From: Asparagopsis taxiformis
Taxonomy: Eukaryota; Rhodophyta; Florideophyceae; Bonnemaisoniales; Bonnemaisoniaceae
NCBI GenBank assembly: GCA_030407315.1
Contig: JALQPE010000020.1
Location: 39,312-103,311, forward strand
Length of the DNA: 64,000 bases
Direction: 5' to 3'
Made by a program: the position numbers and the translations under genes. Below, piece by piece: positions 12,201-22,486 of this stretch; position 1 is the first letter of the stretch; every line of letters starts with the position of its first letter. The notes beneath the pieces are model-generated. The model was given only the letters and a program-made list of their open reading frames with translations, did no database searches and was not told the DNA's origin.

Positions 12201-12324
12201 TGCGGAATTTGTCGGAAGATATGCAGCTGCACTCATGCTGCGAAATTCGATGCCATGGACGGAGGCGGCCGATGTTGATATGAACAGTATTTGTCAGGAG
12301 CTGGAGCAGGAATTTGTTTGTTAA
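6262..12324 (+). CDS. DOP1: DOP1 (Dopey) family membrane-trafficking protein
   Basis: One uninterrupted exon of 2020 residues from the ATG at 6262. The first 300 residues match the Dopey N-terminal domain closely: WADLIHDL, LLAKRLAQCL, ILPSGVHLKALETY, GPARLARDLP and LLSLYENHFIPL occur in the family order. Dopey proteins are large helical-repeat proteins (about 1700 residues in yeast, about 2400 in animals). Together with Mon2 they act at Golgi and endosomal membranes in recycling and organelle positioning. The rest shows long helical stretches and serine-rich linkers (for example near residues 1170-1260) without another domain. Its tail faces the complex I subunit gene 116 bp away. The lack of introns across 6 kb fits a very intron-poor genome. 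Confidence 0.95.
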   Translation: MDSDEEGNLSHVQSKQYALLRSDLSAALAAFDRAQDWADLIHDLQRVNRVLNKHSSSSFLPEKPLLAKRLAQCLITSILPSGVHLKALETYNLVFTRIGPARLARDLPFYAGGLFPLLSHCSTSLKPPLLSLYENHFIPLGVALAPVLDGFVLAILPGVEDESSDFYTRSRNLLDSLEVAVADTAIFARALWRALLLSPPSRLSAANYLRSKLSVGNDALRAEMVSDMPLVAYAITAALSDNNALTQRSVLDLLLGELALDSKFFSCEGEQHQNAAVALVGGVFVALIRRDMSLTKRVHAWLLGGKDAENGKEFCHKHSEHLVLAAFDREFATVLAGLSGSQVSFATRPCKIAAALMDRPELSNCLGHHFAMRILKYGRAAIASNSEHEREIRLSIADVLQDLGVAPVFAELERMLASGESKSHEHFEVLTFALSLFPIRNEIVRTKHLPELLRVAIDSLDAVSTDALTLEKAVSFCSKALLSMGLSLKDGDVNQKVSTDIQAAVASFASFFVAWLAHAVETAPAELRRAYSDVTAVDEYAAEQRMAAVCEGREEYISIAKGACSFFVSAASSGIGAEKTIHVCLQATAKCANTADVRISLAGARAFAEVSAFGAMGAMEGYDTDDQALCVIRRCWRQLHPSLRTATPQSAQVLLGLQRRFPEQVKIVIADGILSTDLSRRLRNLERFACLWRLAVEHRIMPLPADNGLFLMFDALTDDEWAPKMLARSWLSNALELDVAAVIDAPLRLLLTAESRTTGPGHQFAAIYDAPRALYGFQVLRSILESCRNAVGAGAQQGFTMALSSQDSGRDGKRGKIGIRALGVTSPSPRTVQALAAVFSVNGSAVSGRSNTAAVEETSTGEVIALDQLLPARNYIEALTLACLGYLRGQVPEKYSAKVHSSGISGISEDRVRTADNQNDDLQWIFAGLGFKSLSELHAGVSVAAAECLATLLTAIPAPSQMSAIMANLFAEPILALLQSSTANADPVLQLHYLNAVGFLVTANGPSYSSSMDGRLAFMKSGIRRSQLPITESLSQFQNLSSSDQKAKGILIGSVDGKKQFLPWFLNGVARTCRPSQIERDTGSLEVLGIRRKWIQFMDTVMMNIGVSLPIFTEGLLLVLSKSLKSHNSLLEMPLYSGDNEFSRIDERLILLEGLTVVVSNVLWSFEYALSNGDLKDDANGSNTLQSASAPTADHNGIASSELNNSSNGGTRPSVVESGAEPARSSSRPDSFIFGGGVTPGPSDKSNNVTAATAAMMNAMNPLRMINDFVKDVLSGSTSEGSHRNFDPRRSGARVLFNLLPDILEHIAKVWGPATDALVIETRTTEALRSEEPNSPRLSTEIPRERRQAQRAAVISILEPVFNLRPTDMVASVISLFYNDHDEFGRLKQTESGDTISSMGADILHSLAGAAPGVVVSCTKTIIEQCAKWDSTSVEAAEGAAQAELRKKALRVCERIIESNEDQIDREDYKVIGRMATGDFSSALAGGTSGFDLSQTGQAGSSSVKSAHQDLFHAGDLFASYSPGTMETACLTFLEHYFGICKEQDDIQSIWPTFHALLKDALAGSKRKASIPALLKVVGAFISSSPSPYPDRRYRREISSTAASIIAYCSSIAAGTVDISNDELRGTAKDFKKHLSVMALKAMAATVPSIIDSTFLDDKPQLTNSITICLSPAVATLKRTAARASAIQVAAESSKRLRSTEQSARQKSESILETTASKAAAEVILNISKRDWGVKFSRREVLALIEDPNFFYGKEGGVLEQISGIVREVVAGGGATSLLSSIGSTNSNGPPGIPGLFAGRDSETVLRARAIRRVAFCVFVAEPDFYAPQLPTVLERIRDALRMSESSLVVECLLCFRALLVRTGATSISAFRATTLSEMFHIASNPTEDLKATFAALKFLDVITLLSPPDYGFERCFFFGERDLPEVVPGSSLKPFKPLASKIVLLWRGNYENVDEVFAAPFRLKRGQTAFAGGVPQDVTAEFVGRYAAALMLRNSMPWTEAADVDMNSICQELEQEFVC

Positions 12325-12440
12325 GTATGAAGCGTTGGAATGGAGCGTACGAGAGAATTAAAGGTTAACAATGTATATCAGAAGAAAGTTTCTAGTTGAG
12401 ACGTTTGTTTTACAAATGGATAGGTAGTTGGAATATTAGT

Positions 12441-12855
12441 TTATGAAGAGGCATTGGCTGTCGTGGAAGATTCCGCTGCTACAGAGTACTTTTTCAACTC
12501 TTCAGTATTCTCCATATAGCCAGTAAGGCGGGCGAAGGAGTTTTGACCACCGAGAAATACTCCGAAAGTAGCACCGAAAAACGCGGACATCATCATGGAT
12601 GGTCTCATAAGGACGGGTCTACCTGTTTGCGCAGAGCGATTCATGAAGAGTTAGTGACGATGATCAAATGGATGGAGTTGGCGGTGTCGTGAAAATGATC
12701 GATCGCATACCTATAGCATAGCCGAATGGCATTGAGAGAATTGTTGCGAGCGCCACATTGCGATAGTCTGATGTGCGCAAAGAAGACATAACTTTGCCAA
12801 GAGACGGATCGCGGTCGATGACGGGGAATGTCGGCTTATTGGTCGGGTAGCCCAT
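12441..12855 (-). CDS. Mitochondrial complex I 21-kDa-type subunit, two exons
   Basis: Exon 1 is 12855-12711 and exon 2 is 12622-12441. The 88-nt intron (12710-12623) starts GTATGC, ends CAAACAG and has CACTAAC as a branch-point-like sequence. Splicing gives 108 residues. The N-terminus (PTFPVIDRDPSLGKVMSSL then TSDY) matches the complex I 21-kDa/20.9-kDa subunit family of fungi and plants, where the hallmark is PVxDRxP...KV...F...D. Two hydrophobic segments follow, and the second half keeps RPSMM, GG and QNSFARLTGY. The protein is an accessory subunit of NADH:ubiquinone oxidoreductase in the inner membrane. Neither exon alone looks like a gene; joining them at these sites restores the whole family pattern. 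Confidence 0.85.
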
Positions 12856-13342
12856 TTTGTAGGGGGAATTTGGTTGATGGGCGGAGCAAAGAGAGAAGGT
12901 TGGTGAAGCGGATCTGAATAGGTCCGATGGAGTAAAGGTCTAATGAGGAGTTCCCTCCGGGAGTAAAATGTAATTGTAGGAACAATTTGGAATTATTGTT
13001 TTCAATTTAATTGGACATGTGTCACCTCGCTTGGAAAATAGCTTTAGTTTCGGGAGGGCCGTTGTAGCGCCATATTGTGTGTACATACGTTACTATGTTC
13101 GGAGGAGCATGTGTCGGTGCGACGGGAGACGCAGACGGAGCACAACCGTAGCATTTGACGTCAGTGGCTGCGAATCACGACCAGACAGCAAAGTTGATAT
13201 ATGGGTATTGTCCAATTGCAACGACGGACATGGTAACGCCCATTTGTGACGCATCACAATAATTCGCAAATGTAACGTGACCAAGTTGACATGTCTTGTT
13301 TATAAATATGCAAGTCATCATGTTGTGTCAGGTTGTGCATCG
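12856..13342. promoter_or_regulatory. Shared divergent promoter region
   Basis: 487 bp between two head-to-head genes (complex I subunit on minus, DUF1295 protein on plus). Both promoters must lie here. No conserved element could be named with confidence. Confidence 0.4.
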
Positions 13343-14254
13343 ATGAGTTTAGAACCGAACATGGGAGACGTTATCGACTCGCGTCTACTCGCACTGACAG
13401 CCATTGTAACTGTTGGCTTTCAATTATTCTTTTTCCTCATCACCTACGCATTTCGATTTGACAAACTAACGGATTTTGCAGGTTCCACCAACTTTGTGCT
13501 ACTCGCAATCATCACCTTGACGGTTGGTGGCCACTACAACGCGCGGCAAATTATCGTTAGCACGTGCATATTCGCCTGGGGCACGCGTCTATGTGCCTTT
13601 CTGTTCTACCGCATCATTCTATGGGGCGAGGATAGAAGGTTTGATGATAAGAGGAACAACCTGCTCAACCTGTCTATTTTCTGGATTCTGCAGGCGATTT
13701 GGGTATGGACTGTGTCGCTGCCGACCACCATCCTCAATTCCAAAGCGCTAAATCCGGATTTGAACGCGCTGGATTACGTGGGATGGGGTGTGTTTGGGAT
13801 TGGAGCTATGTTGGAAGCGGTTGCGGACCAGCAGAAGCTGGTGTACAAGAAAAAGGAGGAAAGTCGTGGTCGATGGACGGACGTGGGCGTTTGGTCGTAC
13901 TCGAGGCATCCCAACTACTTTGGGGAAATCATTTTGTGGTGGGGACTGTATCTTTCGGCGGTGAACGTACTGCGCGGAGGTGAGCATGCGGCGGTTGTCG
14001 GGCCGATATTTATCACATTACTACTGATGTTTGTGAGTGGGATTCCGATCCTGGAGAAGACAGCAGACGAGAAGCACGGCAAGAAAGCGGAATATGTGGA
14101 ATACAAGAAACGAACAAGCGTTTTGATTCCGATGCCGCCCGCGTTGTACCAACGATTGCCGTTGTGGATGAAGAAGACATTGCTGCTCGACTTTAAGCTT
14201 TACAATCGCGGAGTCGAACAAGTGGCCAGTAACGAAACAACAGGTTTGGTTTGA
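13343..14254 (+). CDS. DUF1295 / steroid 5-alpha-reductase-like membrane protein
   Basis: A 303-residue single-exon frame. The in-frame ATG at 13343 is the first available; the frame upstream has only non-ATG codons. At least six hydrophobic helices are visible. The diagnostic motif VWSYSRHPNYFGEIILWWG lies near residues 183-201, preceded by a basic loop (KKKEESRGRW) as in the DUF1295 family. The family belongs to the steroid-reductase/isoprenylcysteine-methyltransferase fold, whose members use a nucleotide cofactor on the membrane. Most DUF1295 proteins have no proven substrate, so the exact reaction is unknown. Length agrees with the family (about 260-310). Confidence 0.88.
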   Translation: MSLEPNMGDVIDSRLLALTAIVTVGFQLFFFLITYAFRFDKLTDFAGSTNFVLLAIITLTVGGHYNARQIIVSTCIFAWGTRLCAFLFYRIILWGEDRRFDDKRNNLLNLSIFWILQAIWVWTVSLPTTILNSKALNPDLNALDYVGWGVFGIGAMLEAVADQQKLVYKKKEESRGRWTDVGVWSYSRHPNYFGEIILWWGLYLSAVNVLRGGEHAAVVGPIFITLLLMFVSGIPILEKTADEKHGKKAEYVEYKKRTSVLIPMPPALYQRLPLWMKKTLLLDFKLYNRGVEQVASNETTGLV

Positions 14255-14492
14255 TTAGAATAGAAATATTAATTTTGGGATCACAGTGTGTATGATAAAT
14301 GTGCATCGTAGCGACAATAGAAGCGGACAGCGTTCTGAAGCTTGTAGACGGCATATCTGATGAGACAGCGCATGGTATGGCATGACATGACATGGCTATG
14401 AATGCTGCGTCGCACTATTCAACACTCGATCTTGAAACACCTCACCTCCCCGATCCACCGCCTTCCACTTCCCCTTTTGACTTGCACTAACC

Positions 14493-17400
14493 ATGACCTC
14501 CACTAACGACCCATCCCCCAATGGATTCGCCTCCTTTCCCACAGACCTGGCCGGCGTCGAACGCATGTGCGAGCAGCTCTACACAGCGCAAGACCCCGCC
14601 ATTCGCAAGCGTGCCGAAAGCACTCTGCTTTCCCTCTCGGCCAGTCCTCGTCATCTCTCCCAATGCACCATGATTCTAGAAAACTCAAAGGTACGTGCTC
14701 CTTCGTCGCCACCCCCGTCATTCCTGTCCCGACCGTCGCCCTAACCGATCTCTCCGCCGTTGCCCTCGCCCGATCGTCCCGTCCCCCCAGGCACCCTACG
14801 CCCAGAAATTCGCCGCTTGGGTGCTCACCAAACTCGTCACCTCGTATTGGTCCCAAATCAGACGCGAGGAACGCGTCCAGTTGCGCAACTATGTGCTCAA
14901 CTATCTCGCCAATAACGGCCCCCAGCTCGAGTCCTACGTCTGTCTCGAGCTCAGTACCCTGCTCTGTCGCGTCACAAAACTCGGCTGGTCTGACGGAGAC
15001 ACCCATCGCACCATTGTGGACGATGTCGGTCGCTTTCTCGACGCTTCGGAACTCCATTGCACAATCGGGCTCAACATCCTAACCAGACTCGTTTCAGAGA
15101 TGAACAGCACTGCCTCCCCAATCCGTCGCACTTTTACACAGTCCCATTCCAGAAAAGTAGCCCTCTCATTCCGCGATCTCCTCCTCCTCAAGATCTTTAA
15201 CATTTCCCTCGCAACTCTCAACAAACTTTCTCCGCCTCCGGCACACAGCAAGCTACGCTCCCATGCGCTTTCCCTCGCTCTTGCTTGCCTCTCCTTCGAT
15301 TTTGTCGGCAGCAGTCTCGACGAAAGCAACGAAGACATTGGAACCCTGCATCCGCCCATCGCTTGGCATACCGTCGTGGAAGATCCAAACACGGTCAAGC
15401 TCTTCATCGACATCTATCGCGCCCTCTGCGTCTCGGATAGTACTCAATCCGCTCGCGCCCTCGAATGTCTCGTTCAACTCGCCAGCATGCGCAGGACCCT
15501 CTTCGCATCTGATGAACTTCGCGTTCTCAATATTCATCGTCATATGAGCGGCACCCTTGAAATCCTTAGTACACGCGCAGGTCTGGAGGATCACCAGAAT
15601 TATCATCATTTCTGTCGTTGGCTCGCGCGATTGAAAGTCAACTATCAACTCGACGAGATTATTAGTCTGGATGTCTATCCGCGATGGATTGAACTCGTCT
15701 CCAGTTTCACCCTGCAATCGCTCGCTTCTGATTGGAGCTGGGTTAGCGATAGCCTTTTCTATCTGCTCTCATTATGGTCAAGGCTCATCGCATCCAAACC
15801 ATATTTGAAAACAGGCAAGGAAGCTTTCCTCGATGGATACGTCGCCAAGATAGTGGAACAATATGTTACAGCACGCCTCATGGCCCTGTCCCAGCTCGAT
15901 GATAATGATGACGACGAAGACTTTTCCGAGCATTTGGAGGCCATTCCCCTTATCTTCCGTCTGCAGTATGAAAAATCAGCAGCTTTCATTACATCTGTCA
16001 TGGATCCGATGTTGGATAACTACAAAGTTTTTGCAGCCAGCGGCGGCGTGGGCGCAAACCCGGTAGAAGTCTCCAAGCTGGAGCGCGAACTTGCTTGGCT
16101 TTCGCGTGTAATTGGTGCAGTCGTGAGCGGCAGACTCAATGCGTCCAGTTCAGAGTCTCAGGAAGAAACAGACGGTGAACTCAGCTCTCGTGTGTTCCAA
16201 TTGATGATTCACACTGTTTCTGCAGATACAGCGTCCAGACAGAGGCCAGGTGTTACAGCTGCCGCATTAGCAACTCCAGCAGGAAGAGCTCGTAATACCA
16301 AGGGTGCATTGGCTCTGGATACAGCGATTGTTGATTTTACACAGTCCTTCAGAAGGGCTTACATCGGCGAAGAGGCCGTTGCAACAAGCAAAGTTTACAC
16401 TAAAATGGCAGAGCGATTGGGCATGAGCGATCACATGATTGTGCTCGATGTGGTTGCATCCAAAATTGCGTGCAACCTTCGCAACTATGGGGTCGTAGAC
16501 GGCCTGCAGATTATAGCTAAATCGCTGTCGCTACTTCAAGATCTAGCGTCTGGTTATAGCAGCAGTCGACTCTTATGCAAGCTGGTGACTATTCGTGAAA
16601 TGATTTCCAATCACGACGAAGAAAGCTTTCCCTTTATGAAAGGACCAGATGCCCGAATGGGACGCCATCGCACCACGTTTTATCAAACGCTTTTGCGCAT
16701 ACTATTTGCAAGCGGGGGAGCCAATTTCGATTCGGAACTTGAGTTTACACGCTTCATGGAACCGTTGCGACGAAAGTTGGAACTATTGGCAGGTTTACCG
16801 AACAAAGACGCATTCCGTAGCGACCCGTCAGTTACAAGTGCTGTCATAGGCGTATTGCGAGATTTGAGAGGTGTTATTTCCACTATGTCGAACAGGAAAA
16901 CGTACTCGCTATTCTTCGACTGGCTGTACCCCGCGCACACACCCGTCCTTTTGAAGATTTGTGAAGTATTTTCAGAAGCTGGTGTACCTGAGATCACCAA
17001 CGTCCTACTCAAGTTTTACGCAGAATTTGTGTTCAACAAATCTCAGAGGATTGTGTTTGATAGCTCGTCGCCAAACGGCATTTTACTGTTCCGGGAGACA
17101 TCGAAAATCCTGGTCACTTACGGCAATCATACTTTGCAAAATTGGGAAAGGGTTGGAGGAGCTGCAGTGGTTGAAAAGAATGCTTCCTCATCTGATGCGT
17201 ATCGTATGATGTACAAGGGTGCCTGGGTGTCTCTTCTGATGTTTGCACGCGCGTTGGGAGGCAATTATGTGAACTTTGGGGTTTTTGCGTTGTACGGTGA
17301 CCCGGCGCTGAAAGATGCAATGTCAGTTTGTTTCCGTCTCATGCTCGCAATACCAATTGACCAACTACTTGCGTATCCAAAGGTGGCGAAAGCGCACTTT

Positions 17401-17946
17401 GGATTGGTGGAAATTCTGTGTACAAACCATCCAAAGGATATTGCTGAGCTTGACCATGGCACTTTCATTCGTATTGTTGAATCACTGCGGGAGGGCCTCC
17501 AATCTCATGAAGTCTGGATGAGTTCACAAGCCGCCTCTGCCATTGACCAATTGTCTGCGTTCAGGTTTAAGCAAACTCTGAAAGCCAGTGAACATGGACG
17601 AATGGTGCAAGCTCATGTGGAACAAGCACCTGAACTATTCCCGAGCTGCCTTGATATTATCTTCAACATGATTATTCACATTGACTGCACGAACCAATGG
17701 AGTTTGTCAAGGCCTTTGCTAGGACTGATATTAACAAATGAGGAGGCGTTTGTGCGTATCAAGACCCAAACGATCCAAGCTCAACCGCCAGAGAGACAAG
17801 CCGCAATCAGTGCTGCATTTGACAAACTGATGTCTGAAATTTTACCAAACTTGGAGAGCAAGAACCGAGACCGCTTTACGCAGCAGGTGACGCAGTTCCG
17901 TCTGGCGCTGAGGGCGCAAGGTGTAACAGATCGGTTGACGACGTGA
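14493..17946 (+). CDS. XPO7: Exportin 7 (RanBP16-type) nuclear transport receptor, two exons
   Basis: Exon 1 is 14493-14690 (66 codons) and exon 2 is 14791-17946. The 100-nt intron starts GTACGT and ends in a pyrimidine tract and CAG. The joined protein has 1117 residues, close to exportin 7 of animals (about 1090). The N-terminus follows the family: CEQLYTAQDPAIRKRAE, then PYAQKFAAWVLTKLVTSYW, then RNYVLNYLAN and RVTKLGWSDGD. The splice falls inside the conserved helix pair (ENSK/APYA), which supports the exon choice. The remainder is HEAT-like helical repeats. Exportin 7 binds Ran-GTP and carries folded cargo across nuclear pores. The gene ends 96 bp from the tail of the HEMK2 gene. Confidence 0.93.
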
Positions 17947-18042
17947 TGCAGCGAGTTTGGCGACTAGTACGGATTGGGAACCGGGGGGAAGAGCATTTGG
18001 AAGACACGTTAATTTACCAAGTATGCGTAAAGATCACATGGT

Positions 18043-18761
18043 CTATGCGTATCCAGACGCTTTCTGAAAGCGCAAAATGTACAGTTGTTCAATACCAGCC
18101 TTGCGTTTCAACACTGTTGTGGCAGATAATCCGAACACATGGGCGCTAGTTTCAAGTTGAGCAGGATCATTAAACTCAACGACTACAAGATATGCAACTC
18201 CTCGATTGGATAGAAAGCTGCCAACTGATTGCAAGAACCTGTCAATGACTTGTCTCCCATCCTTGCCACCCGCCCACGACGCCGATATATCCCTCGTTTG
18301 CAACGCTCGCTCGAGCTCGTCGTCGCCTGTCGGGACGTACGGTGGATTGAACACGATGACGTCGAACTTGCATTCCGCTTTGAATGCAGTGAACAGGTCG
18401 CCCAGCATGACATCCACGTTGCCAATTGCGCGCTCCTTCGTTAGACCGACAGTTTTCGTCGCTGCAAGCTTGTTGACATCGCTCGCAAAACAGGCGCTAT
18501 GTGGCAACAGAGTAGCGAGTGCTTGAGAGACTTCGCCAGATCCAGACCTGGTGTGAAAATGCGTTATGAACAATCATTTGTTATTAGTTGGCTATATCGA
18601 TAACATGTCCAACACTATCTAACTATAAACACATACCCGACCTCCAAGCAAAGGCCACATCCATCAGTTGCGTGGTTCAGCAGTTCGATCTCGTTCGATA
18701 GAGCGTCTATGAGCAAAAATGTATCTTCGGATGAGGGGTAGACCCCATCTGCGCCGTCCAT
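18043..18761 (-). CDS. N6AMT1: HEMK2/N6AMT1-type glutamine methyltransferase, two exons
   Basis: Exon 1 is 18761-18637 and exon 2 is 18547-18043, separated by an 89-nt intron (GTATGT...CACCAG) with CTAATAA upstream of the acceptor. The protein is 209 residues, as in eukaryotic HEMK2/Mtq2. It has VYPSSEDTFLLIDAL at the start, the SAM-binding motif LEVGSGSGEVS (residues 39-49, created by the splice) and the catalytic NPPYVPTG with NPPY at 109-112. HEMK2 with its partner TRMT112 methylates the GGQ glutamine of release factor eRF1, and other substrates have been reported. The NPPY motif marks a methyl acceptor nitrogen next to an amide or planar group. Head-to-head with the prefoldin gene. Confidence 0.93.
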
Positions 18762-19329
18762 TGGTGTAGCCGAGTTATATACAAACTATGGATAAACACA
18801 GCGAGTCACAAAGCGGGAAATGGAAGAAGGGTTAGTTGTGGTCATTCGTGATGCTGGCTCAGACAGTGGCTCAGTCTCAGTAAGTTGTTGCAAATTTAGA
18901 TCGTCACGCATCCGTAAATGCACTACGAAACGCCTTTGGCAAATTTTTCTTCATCATTGAATAAGCAATCGCTGCAATGTAGAAGGCTGAAGGAACGAAC
19001 CTTTTGAGATAGTACCACAACATTCAGACTATGGAAACATAGTATCGAACGGTACCGAGATGCAGGCTGCGCATGCGAGCCTGTGATATGAATGATGCGA
19101 CCTAGGAGAAGTGGGAGCGATGGGCAGTTGGCATTTATAGTCGACGACGTCGGGGATCGTCGCCGATGTTTAGCGCCGATTGAAAATGATATCGGAAAAT
19201 TGAAAATTTTAGTCTTTGCGGTGAACAGATGTCCGAAAGTCAAACACCAACTTCGACTTGTGGTAGGGATCACCGTCGGAGTTGGCGATCACCCAAACAC
19301 ATCATTCTTTTTATTTGACGTCCCTCAAC
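18762..19329. promoter_or_regulatory. Shared divergent promoter region
   Basis: 568 bp between the starts of the HEMK2 gene (minus) and the prefoldin gene (plus). Only short meaningless frames occur. Both promoters are expected here. Confidence 0.4.
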
Positions 19330-19704
19330 ATGTCGAAAAAACAAATTGATCAACTATGGGACCTGCAAGGAAGGCAGGCCGAGCTACGACGGCACGTCAT
19401 GCAGCTCACGTCGCAGATCAATCTCGCCGAGAAAGAGCGAACTATTGTAGACGTCACCGTACGTGAGTTGGATGCAATGCCCGATGAAACCAAAGTCTAC
19501 AAGGCGGTCGGCAAGATGTTTGTCCTGAAACCCAAAGAGGAGCTACGCTCGGAACTGAAACAGTCCAAAGAAGAATCTGTCAAGAAAGAAGACGGCCGTA
19601 AAACTCTGCGCGAACAATTTATGAAAAAGCTGCAGGAAAGCGAAGTGCGGATTGACGAAGTCGCTGGTCAGATTGATGCTACACGAGCAAAGGCTTCTTC
19701 TTAA
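19330..19704 (+). CDS. PFDN1: Prefoldin subunit 1
   Basis: A 124-residue single-exon frame from the ATG at 19330; the in-frame sequence upstream is not needed for the family alignment. It is two long amphipathic helices around a short beta hairpin. The order QLTSQINLAEKERTI, then MPDETKVYKAVGKMFVLKP, then a charged C-terminal helix is that of beta-type prefoldin subunit 1 (human 122 residues). Prefoldin is a hexameric cytosolic chaperone that delivers actin and tubulin to the CCT chaperonin. This is the last recognisable host gene before the mobile-element island. Confidence 0.92.
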   Translation: MSKKQIDQLWDLQGRQAELRRHVMQLTSQINLAEKERTIVDVTVRELDAMPDETKVYKAVGKMFVLKPKEELRSELKQSKEESVKKEDGRKTLREQFMKKLQESEVRIDEVAGQIDATRAKASS

Positions 19705-20561
19705 CGAGCGAGATGCGTTGCACTCGAATACTATGTGCAGTTGCGCTATTTGCTTGCGTACCAACCGGTTGTGTAGTATAGTTGCGGAGTATCAGTGACA
19801 TTATCAAACATTACTTGTAGCGCTGTCGCTGTTTCCATGGGGAAAAGTATGTTTCTCCAGCTCGTTTCAGTACCACATGTTGTGTTCCGAACCAGAAGAA
19901 CGGCAGCCTTTAGATTTGTCTCTGGATGCTTCCTTAACGAAAAGTTGCCTTAAACAGTGCAAGTCTTCCTGTCCCTGTATCAACATGTGTTATTGCAGTG
20001 TGGTGCAAATGGTTTCTTTAGTTTTCGCTGGGAAGTTATCATGAAATGTCAGCGCAACAAAATTTCCATCTATTCAGTTCATTCGCTTCAATTGCTCGTA
20101 TCTATGTCGATGATTATCTACGGTAGTAATGATGGTCATTGTTCCTGACCGAACAAGTAGAAACAAACCCTTCCTTGATCATCACAAGCAGGGGTACTGT
20201 TAACCACGGTGTGGACAACAATATAGAGTAGGATACCATGGAGAAGCCAGCACGTATAATAACCGTTGCTCCCATAACCTGCAACACCATTCCAAACCTG
20301 CAGTATTGAAAAATCAATATATTGAGTACATTCAGAAATTCACCACTCGACTTCTTTTGAGCCAATGATTGTACAACGAAAGTAGTTGGATGTCTTTTAC
20401 TTTGAACGAGTAGTTGTCTAGTGCGCTCCTTACACCCCAACGCTCGTAATAAAATGAAGTCATACATTGGAAAACAGGCTGTCCTTCCCGGTATGCGGGC
20501 CATAGTCTGAACAAAAAGGGGTCCGTCCTACTATGAATCGAACATTTCCACCTTGTTGAGG
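19705..20561. other. Boundary region without genes
   Basis: About 860 bp of AT-rich sequence with no supportable reading frame or repeat. It marks the passage from the host gene island to the mobile-element island. Confidence 0.5.
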
Positions 20562-20738
20562 ATGGATTCCGATACGTTAGACGAGGTGTGCCTTGCAGTT
20601 GCATATGCATCGTTGGCGATTGCAATAGTTGCACAGCGAAAAGATAGACGCCGTCGAAAACGGAACAGGCAAGTACATCCACGCTATTTGCAACCAGCGC
20701 GTCTCCGCTCCGTTGATGATTGGAGTACAACACAGTGA
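20562..20738 (+). pseudogene. Possible PIF/Harbinger transposase N-terminal fragment
   Basis: 58 residues from ATG to a stop. An acidic start (MDSDTLDE) is followed by a hydrophobic stretch, a run of Arg/Lys (RKDRRRRKRNR) and then VHPRYLQPARL. The order of a short helix, a basic run and a tryptophan- or histidine-Pro motif is reminiscent of the N-terminus of Harbinger-type DDE nucleases, in which an arginine run precedes WVRP or VHP. The catalytic part is absent. The call is weak and rests on this pattern alone. Confidence 0.3.
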
Positions 20739-21746
20739 GGAAGACTGCTCAGAAACGGTTTGTAGGATTTATTTCTCGCTGCGAAGCGATAGAATTCTCC
20801 GGAAACGGAGTAGCGCAAGTGACAACGAGGAAAGCCCCAATCCAGCGAGTACGCTGTAGAAATGATTTCCATTCGGCGGTGATCAGCCGGATTCCGAAAG
20901 AAGGAAAATGAGTAATACTCGAGGATCGAATCCTGCAAAGGCCTTCGACTAAGAAGACGGTAGAGTGGTAGAGCGGGTCTTCCACGAGATTCCTCCGACC
21001 AGGAGTATTTCGGTCTGCCATCAACAACCTACTTAAAGGTTAGCTGGGCTCGTGAATCCTCCGAACGGAGTATCTCCTTGTGCGAGTCGGACCGGATGGG
21101 GTGTGCGACTACCAGCACCGGATCTGGTCTTACTACCTCGCGGTAGGAGTCTCCTGCACAGCCGTGACTCGGCGTCACGGCGCTTCGCGGTGTGTTGTTC
21201 GGTTCAAGGGCGACGAACCTCGATTAGGAATCGTAGATCTATTCTCGCGAGAGAGGTTGCGCGCTGAAGAGCGTTTGTAAGGCGCTTTCCAGTTCAATAT
21301 GATGTAACCCACAATAGTACTGACTTTATTGTAACGGTTGCGGTGAGTCACCGTACGAAATACGTTAAAGTCGGATCTCGGTTGGCCAGGACCGATGATC
21401 CCGGCCAACCAGTGGGGTGGAGCTTGTGGTCCCTACAAATTCCCCATTACACTGACACTTTTTGTGTACTTCTACTACAGTAAACTAATATTGACACTAT
21501 AGCTAAAAGTGTCGTTACCAATGTAGAATGACGTGTACGTGCGCCGGCGTACACGTGTGGAAAGGCTTGTGTCCCTGCTGTCGCTCCGCACTACTACACG
21601 TGTCCCTGAATTCAAGCTACGATTGGCGCCGAACCTTTGTGATCCATCGCTCGCTGCGCCCATTACCTTAATTCCCGGCCCTTCAGCCACGTCCGTACGC
21701 ACTCGCGACCGCTCAGCGAACTACCCCAGCTCGTTAGCTGTTTTCA
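20739..21746. other. Unassigned mobile-element debris
   Basis: About 1 kb with small hairpins (for example around 21160-21190) and no coding frame I can support. It lies between two transposon fragments and may include part of a long terminal repeat, but I could not find its partner copy. Confidence 0.3.
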
Positions 21747-22301
21747 TTGCAAATTAGTTTGCATTCGCGCCTCCCTGCAAGGCGCAGTGTCCCAGAAAAA
21801 CCGTTTGTTTTTGTCAACAAAATAGGCGCTGATGTCTTCTTCGGCGCAACATACATTGACGAACATGTCGACGCAATACAACCTCAGCACCAGCGCGTGG
21901 TGCTAGCGAACGATGACGTTGAACCGATCTCACGACGGCCAGCCCGTGTACCGAAGAAGAAAAGAAGCCCACAGCAGCCAAGAATGCTCGTGAAAAAGAA
22001 ACAGGATGGGAAAATACGTGTGGCCGAAACTATCACGCTCCCCGGCCACACAGAGACTAACGTCTTGGTCCAAACTGATGTTACAGGGCTTCATTTTATG
22101 GAAAACAGTCCAAAATTGTATACAGAACGACAAGTCGCACTGAGTAATGGAGTCATCGATTTGCAGAAGCAAGTAGCTCGCGTCGTGCATGTCGTAAAAT
22201 TCTCAAATGCGCCGCAAAGACTATCGAAAGGGCAAGTCACCGGCACAGCTACTAGCTGTGCCAGTGACTTGACTAGAAAATTTTTTCTGGTGCTGGGATA
22301 G
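21747..22301 (+). pseudogene. Ty3/gypsy pol fragment: protease end and linker
   Basis: The frame is open without an ATG start. It contains IGADVFFGATYIDEHVDAI followed by a basic linker (RRPARVPKKKR), which matches the end of the retropepsin region that precedes reverse transcriptase in Ty3/gypsy polyproteins. The frame then runs into a pair of palindromes at 22233-22326 and ends. No gag, no LTR and no complete protease were found, so this is a remnant. Confidence 0.6.
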
Positions 22302-22326
22302 TATCCCAGAACCAGAAAAAAATTTC
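22233..22326. repeat. Two neighbouring palindromes with one-base centres
   Basis: The first has 19-nt arms (22233-22251 and 22253-22271, one mismatch) around a single C. The second has 25-nt arms (22276-22300 and 22302-22326, two mismatches) around a single G. They interrupt the gypsy remnant and do not code. Confidence 0.85.
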
Positions 22327-22486
22327 ACGATTAATATGGCTACTAATGCACTGTTGCCGTCTGATGGTGCGAACTAACCGCGAATGCACTACACGTGTAG
22401 ACTGTCTCCGTGACAACCAGTCAATCTTTGAGCGTTGATAGAATGTGGCAGCAATGATACCAGTTGGTTGTGAACTGGTTATTACC

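Noticed and set aside
20922..20940. T-arm-like sequence (GGATCGAATCC) suggesting a tRNA
   Set aside because: No matching acceptor or anticodon stems could be folded around it.
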